In this document: one piece after another, positions 32,487-44,312 of the stretch
Position numbering within the stretch: position 1 is the stretch's first letter
How the letters are laid out: the number at the start of each line of letters is the position of its first letter
Assembly (NCBI GenBank): GCA_009599575.1
Contig: VWND01000095.1
Span: forward strand, 248,001 to 312,000
Source of the DNA: Blumeriella jaapii
Lineage: Eukaryota; Ascomycota; Leotiomycetes; Helotiales; Drepanopezizaceae
Length of the DNA: 64,000 bases
Direction: 5' to 3'
The notes under the pieces: model-generated
Seen by the model: the letters and a program-made list of their open reading frames with translations, nothing else
Database searches by the model: none
Told to the model about the DNA's origin: nothing
Program-made: the position numbers and the translations under genes

Positions 32487-33617
32487 TATTTTCTAGCTGA
32501 TTATTAATCCGGCGATCAGCTATTTTTAAAACGCGGAAAGGTCCTTTTGTCGTTCGAATACGGCCGTAACGCGATATAGTAATATTTATATAATTTATTT
32601 ATATTTTTTGTCGTTGCGAAGCGTAAATAAAGCTAATTCAGCTTAAATAAGCGTTTCGTTGCTTTTGAAAACTTTAATTTTTTTATTTTTCTATCAGTTT
32701 TTTAATAAATTCAGGTTTTATTATTTTAATTAAAAACATCGATATAATTTTTTTTATATTTAAAAAAGATCGTCCGCGTAGTTTTACGCGACCAGTTAGC
32801 TTAGCTTCTCGTATTTTCAATCTTCGGCGTTTGCGTAATCGGAGTTTTACGAAGTTTATTTTGCGTAATTAATCGGCTTTTTCGGCTAATTCGTTTTTTT
32901 TTATTTTTTCGAAAAAAGCGATTTTTTCGATATTTCGTTTTTGAACGGTTTTTTCGGAAATTTATATTTGCTTGGCTTCGAAAATGCCGATATAACGCTT
33001 GGAAAAAATGGCGGAAACGCTGCTGGCGGTGAAAGCGTTATTGGCGATGATTTCGGTTTTAGTGGCATTTCAAAAAAAGAAAAGGCAGAATATTAGCGCT
33101 TTTGGAAAAAAAGCGGTCGGAAATTATTAAAGCGAAAAAAATAAAAATAAAAATAACGACGATAATCGTTTTTTAAAACGCGTTCGCATTAAGGTCAGAA
33201 AGCCTGCTATTTTTAGGCTTTTTAATTTTATTTTTTATATAATTTATATTATTCGCGAAATAATTAAAAACCTAAATAACGATTGCCTGTCGAATTTAGC
33301 TAAAGCTCGTTGCTATCGGTATTACGCAATTAATACGTCGTATATTTCGGCCGACGCGAACGTTTTAATTATATAGTTTTTCGTTTTTAAAGCTCGGATT
33401 AATAAAATTATTAAAACGGTCAGTTTTATCGAAAAACTTTGTCGTTTTTACTAATCGATTTTTAAAATATAACGGCCATTTTTTATTTTACGATTAAAGC
33501 GGTTTTAAAAATATAAAAAAGTAAGCTTTTAAATCGATCGTAATTTAAAAACAAAACTAATAAATACAAAGCGTATTATTAACGCGAAACTCGCCGCGGC
33601 TCGTAGAGTTTTTTAAA
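32487..33617. other. M left arm, largely unassigned
   Basis: About 1.1 kb lies between the P insertion and the M 3' LTR. Part should be the end of RNase H and the 3' untranslated region. The middle (about 32940-33150) keeps more G and C and shows coding-like composition on both strands, but I recognise no domain. Confidence 0.35.
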
Positions 33618-33835
33618 TATCAGGATGCATCAGAAGGTAGACCAGGGAGCAAAGCATTCATTTGGTTGATGTACTGAATTTTAAGAATCTAAAAGGATAC
33701 AAAAGGTCCGTTTGGTTATATTTTTGAATCTATCTGGATCGTGCCTGCTCGGGCCACTGACCGAAAGCCGAAGGCCGAAGGCCGTTCGGCAAGATCTCGG
33801 CCAAAGGCCGAAAACTTGGACCGTGCTTTTTAACA
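33618..33835 (-). repeat. P 3' LTR
   Basis: 218 bp. It holds a GC-rich core of repeated GCCGAAG / CGGCC units (33757-33812) that stands out from the AT-rich surroundings. Confidence 0.9.
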
Positions 33836-34879
33836 CTTTTCTTCTTTTTCGACTAGGCTTTTTATCCTTTTTTCTTTTGTTTTTTTATTACTTATTAATT
33901 TAATATCGAAATTATTTTCAATCGGAGTAATCGGTTTTTTGCTAATATTAATTGGATTTAAAAGCAATATTTCCCGGGTTCGACGTCGAAATCATTTTTT
34001 TTAATTAGAAATAATCGGTTTTTTGCTAATATTAATTAAATTTGAAAGCAATGCTTTCCGGATTCGACGTCGAAATTATTTTTAATCAAAAATAATCGGT
34101 CTTTTGCTAATATTAATTAAATTTGAAAACAATGCTTTTCGGGTTTAACGTCGAAATTATTTTTAATCAGAAATAATCGGGTCTTTTGCTAATATAAATT
34201 AAACTTAAATCTTTACGTATAATCAATTGGTTTTAGAATAAATAAATAGTAAAAATAAATTTATTAAATGCAAATACTAACGATTTTTTTTTTTTATAAG
34301 CCGGGTTTGAAAAGGTTATTTCTGAAAAATTGGGCAACCAATTCTGGAAAGTGTTCCAGGTCTTTTGCTTTTTGCTAAAAATCGTAATCTAAAAACCAGC
34401 TTTTCCATTTTATTAAAAAATACAATTTTTTCCAGCGATTTTTAAATACGAAATTCAAAATCTGATTAATTTCCTATTTTTTTTTTTGATTTCCGAAATC
34501 GTTTTTTTATTAGCTCGAAATTTAATGCTATTTTTTCTTTCTCTTTTTCGATTTTTATCGCCTCGCGGTAAAAGCTTAATAAGCTGACGTAAAAAACGTC
34601 GTAAAATTTCCAGGTTTTTAAAAGTCGGAGTTTGTATATTTAAAAACCGATTTTGTTCAAAATTAAAAAAAGATCAAATTTTTTTGCATCCAGCTTTTTG
34701 CAAAGTCTTTTTGTTTTTAAATTTTTTATATTTAAATAAACTTTTTTTTTAATCGTAAAATGTTTTAAAATATATTTTTTATTATAATACTTCGCTTAAA
34801 TATCTTATACGTGGAAAATAATTTTTTTCAGAATTTAATAAATACTTTTCAATTTTTGCATTAATTGCTAGACGGATTT

Positions 34880-35645
34880 TAATTCGTAATTTAATAATTT
34901 TTTTAATCCGAACGGCTTCGCTTTAATGCCGTTCGCTTCGAATAATAATATTTTAATAAAAAACGAAATTGCGTTATTAATAGCGAATTCTGCTATCGGA
35001 AGCAAATCTGGCCAATCGTTTTGATTAAAATTTATATAAAAGCGCAAATATATTTCTAATACTGCGTTTATCTTTTCGGTTTGTCCGTCGGTTTATAAAT
35101 AAAAAGCTGTAAATAATTTTCGTTTAATACGGAATATAACGGTAAATATATTTCAAAAGTTTAAAATAAATAATAATTTACGGTCGGAAATAATATCGTC
35201 GGGCATTTCGTATTTAGAAAATATTATTTTGCAAAAAATATAAGCGAATTATAAAATTGTTATATTTTTGCGAACCGCGATGAAATAAAATTGTTTAATT
35301 AATCGGCAAACGATTATTAAAATCGCGTCGTAAACGGATGGTTTATCGGTTTTATTATAAGCGAAATCTCTTTTACTAAAAGCGTTTGGTAAATCTATAA
35401 TTAAGTCAAATAAAATGCTATTTTATAATCGCGTTGGAACGGATAGTAAATATAGTTTTTTATTTATTTTTAATTTAAAAAATTTGTTTTTTTTACAAAC
35501 GATGCAAAAAAAAATATAATTTTCGATATCTGCGGTTATTTCCGGCCAATAAAACAAGCGTTTTAGAAATAACGTGGTTTTATCGCGTCCGAAATAATCT
35601 GCCGTCGGATTATCGTAAAATTTTTTTAAAAATCGCTTTTTTTAA
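34880..35645 (-). pseudogene. P integrase remnant (HHCC and DDE core)
   Basis: The minus strand reads DNPTADYFGRDKTTLFLKR with YWPEITADIENYIFFCIVCK (35640-35480), the HHCC zinc-binding region with His to Tyr changes. The core follows: [40 protein letters not shown] and [19 protein letters not shown] (35400-34930). The gene continues from the N insertion point at 35807. Confidence 0.85.
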
Positions 35646-35807
35646 AAATAAAATTTAATAAAATATAAAACTTTAAGCTTTTGTATATTTATATATTATC
35701 GATTAATAAAAAATCGATGCCGGAAAGGTTTTCGTAAAAGCGTTGCGTATATTTAATATCGAAGGTAATGTTTTTTAAAAAAGTTTCTAATATTTCTGGG
35801 TTTATTT

Positions 35808-35977
35808 TGTAACGGCCCGGCCATTCGGCTGTTCGGCTTTCGGCTCTTCAGTCTTCCGTTACAGTTCTGGCGTAGCGCCAGGGGCAGGGGGTTCTACAGT
35901 GTATATAGTTCACCCCGAGCTTCCTTTCTTTCAGCTCTTTGTCTGTATCTTAAGGGAAATATATGAGGTTCGTCACA
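35808..35977 (+). repeat. N 5' LTR
   Basis: 170 bp, TGTAACGGCC..TTCGTCACA. It contains a GGCGTAGCGCC inverted repeat. Confidence 0.92.
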
Positions 35978-37501
35978 CTATACAGACCCTTCGTTCGGAG
36001 TAGCGTCGTATTTATTGGCCTTATTGATATCGACTTTATTGATTTATTGTTTATTGGACTTATTGATATTGATTTATTGATTTATTGACTCGGGATCTGC
36101 GGATGCCCTTTTATTGATTTATTGACCTTTTATCGACTACAACTCTCGCCATTTTATCGTTTCCGGTGTATCCGACCTCTCGCACCATTCTACACCTTCC
36201 GAAATTTATTGTTCCAGGCGCTTCCGATCAATTGCGCCACCTACCTACCTTCTACTACTACGATTATTGCACCTTCTCGTACGCTACCGCCATACTAGCG
36301 TGCACCGCCTTACTACACTTCAATACGACTACTCCCACCGATAACTTGGTGCTTCCGACCCAAAAGCACCCCCACAGCTTTTACAGCGTCAACCTCCCCT
36401 TTGTTGTTTATTCGATTATTTATTCGTTTCTAGACTAGCTACGTCATAGCTATGTTTACACCATTTTCTGAACAGCTTTGCCAGTTCTATTCAATTACGA
36501 ATACAACAACGCACCTTGGAACTTGAGCAGCAGCTTGAAAATTTTCAATCCTTTCTTCGAATCGGCGATCTTACCGAAAATCGTCGGCCCAGGCCGTATT
36601 TACCCGAACCTGACAATTTCGGTGGAGCCTGAAAATCCAGTCAAACCTTGTTATCCTTCAAATCGAAAGTTTAAGTACGAATCGACCTTTCGGATTGGTT
36701 TAGCCGATCCGATGAAAAGGCTATTCCGGGGCTATACGGATTCATTTACCACCAAGGTTGCATTTTGCACTTTTGCAACGTTTAATTGGTTCGAATTTTC
36801 GGCTTAGTTAATATCGGCCTTCCAGTCAATTTCGGCCCTTTCAGTCAATTCGGCCTTTCAATTCGGCCCTGCCAATTTCGGTCCTTTTTCTTCAATTCGG
36901 GCCAGCCCGGCCTTAGCTTCCCTCGGAACGCCTTCGCGACCCTTCTAGGATAATCGGTATGCGTACGAATACACCGACCCGCCGGCTGACGTTACGACGC
37001 TGGCGATCCTATAAATAATTACGCAAATCGAAAAGCGCGAACGAGAAAAGCTCGAACGTATCGATAAGCTAGGAGCAATTGAGGTTTCAGAAGCATTCAA
37101 CATGTATGAAATCTTAATTCTAGAGCAGAAGGACCCAGTTCTGCCTAAGGCTTCTATTTCGTCGATAGCTCAAAGAGAGGCTTGGGACCGTACAATCAGT
37201 TGCACCAATTTCAGACCCGCCATTATTTGAAGGTTCTGAAAAGCAAGCAATTGGTTGCAATAGGTTTGTTCGGCCAAAAGGATCAGGCTGAAATTCAGGC
37301 TGAAATTCAGGCTGCACTGGCTAAGGAGTTTTCGGACGGTTCGGAATGGGGTTTTCAGTAGTGGTTTTCTTTTATTTTTACACTTTTTTATTCTTTGATT
37401 GCAATTGCAGTCGTTCGTTCGTTTTATTTCGGTGTGCCGAACCTTCGGTATAATTTTCTGTACAGCTGAGAGGCCAGCTTTTTTCGGAGGGGGGGGGGTA
37501 G

Positions 37502-37671
37502 TGTAACGGCCCGGCCATTCGGCTGTTCGGCTTTCGGCTCTTCAGTCTTCCGTTACAGTTCTGGCGTAGCGCCAGGGGCAGGGGGTTCTACAGTGTATAT
37601 AGTTCACCCCGAGCTTCCTTCCTTTCAGCTCTTTGTCTGTATCTTAAGGGAAATATATGAGGTTCGTCATA
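37502..37671 (+). repeat. N 3' LTR
   Basis: 170 bp. It differs from the 5' copy by one T/C change in the middle and by CATA for CACA at the end. Confidence 0.92.
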
Positions 37672-38075
37672 TATTTCGTATTCGTCGTTTTTTATAATCA
37701 AAAAGTTATTTTTTCGTATTTAATTATGCTATATTTTTTTTAATTTTAATTTCGCGCTTTCGATTTCTTTTTTAATCAGTTTTTTAGCCGTAATGCAAAT
37801 TAAATGCAAAACGTTTTTTTTGTTTTTTTAGCAATAACAGTTTATTTAGGCTTTCGGTCGTGGCCGAATACAATAAAAGTTTAATAGGTTCGAAGGGTTT
37901 TTAAGCGTAATCCGGCCTTTTTAAAAAAGCGTCAGCCGGGTTTTTCGAATCCGTTTTATAAATAATTTCGAAATCGATCGTAAAAAGCGTTATAGCTTAT
38001 TTAGCTTATCGTCGGATTAAAATACGAATAATTATAAAATATTTTAAATTGTTATAGTCAGAAATAATAATAATT

Positions 38076-39920
38076 TTATAACGTACGCTTTTCAAATAAT
38101 ATCGCTAATATTTGACCGATTTTATAATCGCCAAAAATTCTTGATCGAACGTCGTATAATTGACTTTTGCAAATATAAATTTTCGGAAATAAAACGCGAT
38201 AAAATAAAAATAAATATCGTTTTATCGTTAAAAATATAATTTTTGCAAATACGATAATAAATACGTCGTATTCGAGCCAGATTTTTAAATTTGAATCGAA
38301 GTATACTAGCAAAAAAGCTTTGTTAAAAGCTTTTTGCAATTCGTAGAAAAATTTAATAGCCTCGTTATTCCAGGCGAAAAAAGCTTTGTTTTTTAATAAC
38401 TTGGTTATTTTCGATAGCGATTAAATTATAATAATAAATAAATCTTCGGTAAAAATTGCAAAATCCGAAAAAAAAAAAATATCTTTTTAATTATAATAAA
38501 AATTAGCTATTAATTAATCGTATCCATTTTTTTTTTATTTATATCCACGCCGAAAAAAAAATATTATAAAACCGAAAAACTTTATTTTAATCGTATTAAA
38601 TTCGCATTTTTTTAATTTGCAATACAATTTGGCGTTAAAAAAAGCGTTTAAAACAGTTTTAACGTATTCGGTATAAACGTATTCGTTATCGAAATAAATT
38701 AATATATTATTTAAATAAACCACGACGAATATATTTACGAAATTTTTAAAAATTTTATTAATATAAGCTTGGAAAATCGCTAAAACGTTATATAAACCGA
38801 AAAGCATAATCAAATATTTAAAAAAGCCAAATCGGATACGAAAAGCGGTTTTTCATTTATATTTTTTTTGCTATGCGAATTAAATTAAAGTTTTATCGTA
38901 AATCGAATTTAATAAAAATTTTAGCTTTGTTTAAGCGATTAAAAATTTCGGAAACCAAAAAAATTAAATATCGGTTTGAAATTATAACGGCGTTTAATCC
39001 GCGATAATTTACGTAAAATTTTAATACGCCGTTTTTTTTTTAATCGTATAAAACAATAGCGCGGCGGTTTTAAATTTTAATAATCGAATGAATTTTTGGT
39101 TTTGCATTTATATTAAATAGTTTTTCAGCATTTTCAGTTTTTTTTTAAAAAAAATTATATAACGGGCCGTATAAAAGTTTGGTATCGAATCGAAAATAAA
39201 TTTCGTAATTAAAACCGGAACGTTCGAATAAAAAAATTTAAAATTTTAATTTGCTGAAAACCGTGTTTTTAAATTCGAAATATTTTTCTGATAATCGGAC
39301 TTTTTTTTTATTATTTAAAATCAGATTAAATAGCTTTTTTATAAGTTTATAAAAATCCCGGAATTTGGCTTAATAAGCAAAAGTTTCGCTAATAAAATAA
39401 TTTGTCGATTCCGCGGCGTCGTTTATCAAAAGCATATATTTGTCCGTTATTATAATATTATATAAAATATTTTAATCGAAAAAATAATTCGGTTTTTAAA
39501 TTAAGTTTTCCCGATTTCCAATCGACGATCGGATTATATTATTCGAGCCAAAATCGTCCGAAAATAAAATTCGCGGAATACATATTTATTTTTTTGAAGT
39601 TTTGCAAGCCGGGCGATTTTATTACGTAATAATTTGCGAATATTTAAATTATGCCGTTATCGTAAGCCGATGCAAATTCTCGGCTTTAAGCGTTTTTAAT
39701 TAAAAAGCAAAAGTTGGTTTTAGTGTTAAAATAAATAAACGATAAAATTGCGTTGTTAATAAAGTTTTTAATAGCATTATAATTTACGATATCGTCGAAT
39801 TTTTTAGAATTTTCGTTTTCGTTTTTAATAATTATCGGTATAAAATATAAATTAAAATTAATAATTATATTAAATAAATCGTTTAAATATAAAAGTGTAA
39901 TAACAAATATCGTTAATAGC
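38076..39920 (-). pseudogene. P protease, RT and RNase H remnants
   Basis: On the minus strand the protease area lies around 39920-39690. RT motifs are MLFGLYNVLAIFQAYINK and VVYLNNILIYFDN (38813-38690), with catalytic YLDD now YLNN, then LKKCEFNTIKIKFFGFII. RNase H follows at 38339-38076, where ACFD-type LVYFDSN, FYRVLFPK and QLYDVRSR can be seen. The frame is interrupted between these pieces. Confidence 0.8.
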
Positions 39921-40029
39921 AATTTATCGTTAATTTCGGCCTCGTTTAAGCTATTTAAAAAAAAATTTGTATAACGGAGTTTTTGCTTAAAATTCTCGTC
40001 GCTTTTAACGGCGAATAAGATTTTCGTTT

Positions 40030-40464
40030 TTTAAATATTTTTATATTATATGCCCGGTGTTTTCGCAGTTAAAATAAGCGTTAGTATTTCGAAATCTTTT
40101 TCTTTTTTTTTTATTTATTTCGAAGTATCGAAAACGCTTTTTAGCGTTATCGGAGCCGGTGATTAATAATAAACGAAATTTTAAAATGGTCGAAGTGTTT
40201 TTAATAAAAGCGCTGCTATTGCTTTTTAAATTGCTTTTGTTTCCGAAATCGAAATGGATTTTCTTTTCCGAAAATAAACTTATTTCGCTCCGGATATATT
40301 TTTTAATTTTTAAAGCGCAATTTTTTATTTGCGCGTAAATAATTGGCAGAAAGCTTCGAATCAGATCGTAAATGCTTTTGAAAATCGGGCGTATTAATTT
40401 CATTCGGTATCGTAATAAAACAGCCTGTTTTTCGTAGCGCCAAGGTTTTTTATAAAACGGTTTC
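40030..40464 (-). pseudogene. P gag C-terminal part with zinc knuckle
   Basis: The minus strand is open for most of this piece. It ends in a knuckle where the sequence reads AYFNCENTGHII: the first and last Cys of the C-x2-C-x4-H-x4-C pattern have become Tyr. The N-terminal half of gag continues beyond G6 from 46876 to about 47900, and the GTTTC duplication marks the break. Confidence 0.75.
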
Positions 40465-40726
40465 TGTGACGATCTAATCAGTCGAAGGGCTGGGAAATCA
40501 GTCAACTGGTCGCCGTATTCATATGGTATAAAACGAGCCTTTGATTCTGTAACAAAAATATTTACTTAGAATCAACAACTGCAGAAAGCAGAGGTTGCTA
40601 AGAAGAAAAAGCTTTATATATATAATAATTTCCACAGTTGATAGAAGACCCACCAGGAGACCAAAGAGCTTGCAATTATACGTAATTGCTGGGATGACGC
40701 GAAAAGCAAACGAATAAGTCGTCATA
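40465..40726 (-). repeat. G6 3' LTR
   Basis: 262 bp, TGTGACGATC..GTCGTCATA. It lacks the 28-bp duplication of G1. Confidence 0.9.
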
Positions 40727-40729
40727 CTA

Positions 40730-43700
40730 CTCCCCCGTCCGAAAAAAGCGCGCCCTCGAGCTTTTATCTATTAGTACGTCGCTATCCAAGTGATCGTACG
40801 AATCCAAACCTTCGGAATACGCTTTCAGCCAGTTTACAAGTTTTGCAAAAGGACCGGAGAGCTCTTTATGCGCCAAATGGAAATCGCGCATTTTCAAAGA
40901 AACGTATATAAAGTCAGACGCGGAATACCACGTAAAATCTTTATTTAAACCTATCTAAAAAGCTTTATATTAAAAAATTTTCCGCTGCATTCGACAGGCG
41001 ATCAATTTTTCGATTTCGTATTTAAGCTTATCAGTTATATTAATAAATTTAAAAGCTAGGTTAACCTGATCTGAAAGCGCGTCGTCAGCTGTTTTACGCA
41101 GTCGATTAGCGTAAAAAACTGGGTGTACGTTTATAATATTAAAAAGGTTTAGCTTAAAAGCGTTGTCGAAAATTTTGGCTACAATCTTGAAAAGGCCGTT
41201 TGTAGAATTGTCGAGCTTGCGAAAAGGCCGGAAGGTCGGAAATAAACGCATATCGAGCTATACGTAATCGCCAACGTTAAAATCGATCGCGCGGCGAAAC
41301 TTATTCGCATTTTTTTTTATTTTTTCGTAGGCTTGTTAAAAGTGCGATTTGGCGAGGTTCCAAGCGTCGTAATGGCGGCGAGCGTACGCACGAGCTTCGT
41401 TTGCGTTTAGCTTATATAAAAAATTAAGAAAAAGAAAAATATCGAGCTTCCAGTTCCAATTGATATAAGAAATATAACCGTATATAATTTCAAAAGGTGA
41501 AAAGCCATCTAGACTTTCGTAAAAAAGAACTATTTGAGCGAAATCCATTATTAAAAAAAATTCGCTTTAATCGTTTTAATAAAAATTTACGAAAGGTCGA
41601 AAGCGTTTTTGCAGATATTGGTTGTAAATTTCGGTTTGACCGTCGGTTTCAAAATAAACGGCTGTCGAAAGCTTTAGTTGCGTACCGAGTATTTTATTTA
41701 ATTCAGACCAGAAAATAAACTAATATTAAAGGCCATAATCGTTAATAATACTTTTTAAAAGGCCAAAATACTTGTACATATGAAATATATACAATTTGGC
41801 GAGACTTCGAGCGTCGATATTTTTGTAGCAAAAAATCGAAATAGCTTATTTGGAAAAGCGATTTATTATTACGAATACGTTATCGTAACCGTATTTATTT
41901 TTATTAAAATTGTAAAAATTTATTATAACGTGCTTCCAAAAATGGTCAGAAACAAAAAAAGGCTGAAAAAGGCCGGGGCGCTTATTTTTTAAAACAAAAC
42001 TCTTTCGATAAGCGTAGCAATTGCGATAATATTGTTTTACGAAAGCTGTTATACTTCGCTAATAGTATTGGTCCGAAAGCAATTGCGTAGTTTTGCGAAC
42101 GCTGGAATAAACGATAGAAATCTGGTCGTGCATTTTTCGTACAAAGGCCAAACGAAAATAGTCGACGTTTAATATTATCAGGCGATCGTAATATAATAGC
42201 AGATCGCGTTTAAATATATACGGAAACAAAATATTATTATCGTCGTTCCTTTTCGTAGCGTTTCGTACAGCTTTTTTTCGGAGGGCCATCAAGCTGCTGG
42301 TTATACGATTAGCGTGGAAAAGCTGGTTAACGACACGGAGTGCGAAAAAAAAATCAATTATTTCAACGATAAAAACAGCTGTTTCGAAAGCCGTAAAAAG
42401 TCGAAGTTTTTTAATTAAAAAGCGATGATCGATTTAATTTGTTCGAAAAAGAGTTTGCAAGCGTTGGATGCGTTTAAAAAAGTTTTGGCGGTCGAGTTCG
42501 CTCGTACGACGTGTTAGTGCGTCAGCCAAAAGATTATGTTTATTTGGTCTGTACGTAATAAAAAAGTTGTAATCGGCGAAAAGCTCGGCCCAGCGTATTT
42601 GTCGAGCGTTTAAAAGTTTAAAGATTATAAAATATTTTAAAGCTTTATAATTAATAATTATTTTAATCTAATAAACTGAACTAATTAGTTTAATACGAAA
42701 GTTGCCTAGAGATTTTACGATTACGAGCATTTTTTTATCGTATACGACGTAATTTAATTCTGCGAAAGCTATAGTTTTGCTAAAATAAGCGACTGAAAGC
42801 TAATCGTCGCTATAGAATTGCGAAAGCACAAAAGCTACTACGCCGTCGGAAGCGTTAGTTTCTAATATACAAAAAAGGTTTTGCCTGTAATATTATAGAA
42901 TTGGTGCAGTAAAAACTAGTGTAAAAAGGTCGAAACTTTTTTAATACTTAAAAATAAAATTGAAAAAAACGTTAGCTTTGGTCAAATAAACTAAAAGTTT
43001 TGCAATTATACCGTAGTTTTTAATAAAACGTCGATAAAAGTTACAAAAACCAAAAAAGCTCTGTACACTTTTTACAGTAGTAAAAGGCTTTTAATAAGCG
43101 ACCACGAAAACCTTTTCTAAATTTACTTCTAAGCTTTTAATTAAAATAATAAAATCTAGATAACGGATCCGAGTAACGTTAAATTCAAACTTCCGAATAT
43201 CGGCCTGTAATTCAGCGTTAGCGAGCTTTTGAAGCATTTTGCGAACGTATATAACGTATTTTAAAAGATCGGACGAATAAATAAAAATATTATTTAAATA
43301 TGCAATGCAAAAATCGTCAAATAATCGAAAAAAACGTCGTTTATATAGCGTTGATAAATTGCGGATCTATTAATAAAGCCAAAAGGTAGCATTTTGCATT
43401 TATAAGCGCCGTAACGCGTACGAAACGTCGTCAGTTTTTTATTAGCGGGATTTATTCGAATTCTATAAAAAGCTTAACGAATATCGAGCTTCGTAAAAAT
43501 TCGCGCTTTCGAAAAACAAGCAAAAGTTTTATCGATAAAAAAAAAAGGGTAGCGATCTTTACGAATAATATTATTAAAAGCTCGATAATCGATACAAAAA
43601 CGTAATAAACCGTCGGATTTTTTAGCGAAAAGCACTGAAGCAGCGAAAAAAGCGGTGAAAAATTCGATAAAATTTTTATTAAAATTATTTTGCAAATAGA

Positions 43701-44279
43701 TTTTAATAATCTCGAGCTCTGAAATCGATATTTTATATAAAAAAGTGTATTTTAGCTTTTTTTTATTTATAATAAGTTCGATTTTATGGTCGTAAGGCCG
43801 GTAAAAGGCTAGCTCGTTACTAGCGGCCTTAGAAAACACGTATTCGAGGTTTTTGTACTCCGGAGAAAAAGATTCGAAAAAAAGTTTATTCGAAATTAAT
43901 TCCGCTAAGCTGATTAAAAAGGTCGAAATCGATATTTTATTGGTTCTGAAACGTTCGAAAAGACTGTGAAATTGGGTTTTAAAAAAAGTGTTATACGTAA
44001 AATCGTCTAGTATTTTGTCGATCTCGTACAAAAAAGTTAAAAACATTTTAACTACTTTTTTTTTGAAAATCAGCTTAAAAGCGTATATAATAATCTGACA
44101 AATGGAAATTGAATAAGCAGTAAATTAAAAGATTCGTTTTCGAACTGATCGTTTGAAAAATTCAAAAAATAGCTTGTTTAAACTATCGATTATATTAAGC
44201 TAAAAGGCTATCGCGGCGAAAGCTTTTTTTCGGTTTTTAATATAACTGTTTTTCGTAAAACGAAAAAGCTGTTTTAACG

Positions 44280-44312
<33 letters not shown>

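Larger units (their letters stand above)
35808..37671 (+). mobile_element. N: short non-autonomous LTR element inserted in P, nearly free of RIP
   Basis: 1864 bp with 170-bp LTRs (35808-35977, 37502-37671) flanked by a perfect TATTT duplication (35803-35807, 37672-37676). By eye the LTRs differ at two positions. A strong polypurine tract (GGAGGGGGGGGGTAG, 37487-37501) abuts the right LTR, so it is plus-oriented. The internal 1.5 kb has no RT or integrase. Short frames at 36166-36438 and 36478-36807 are not recognised. A gag-start-like ISDPPLFEGSEK is readable near 37195-37240. LTR ends (TGTAACG..CGTCACA) and the polypurine tract resemble those of the chromoviruses here, which may have supplied its enzymes. 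Confidence 0.88.

Noticed and set aside
33757..33812. CRISPR-like or satellite array from the repeated GCCGAAG units
   Set aside because: The units are short, irregular and located inside an LTR. The same block recurs in the partner LTR.
44281..44310. Poly(A) run as the tail of a LINE or processed gene copy
   Set aside because: It lies inside the gag-protease region of G6, where the same homopolymer region (shorter) occurs in G1 and G5.
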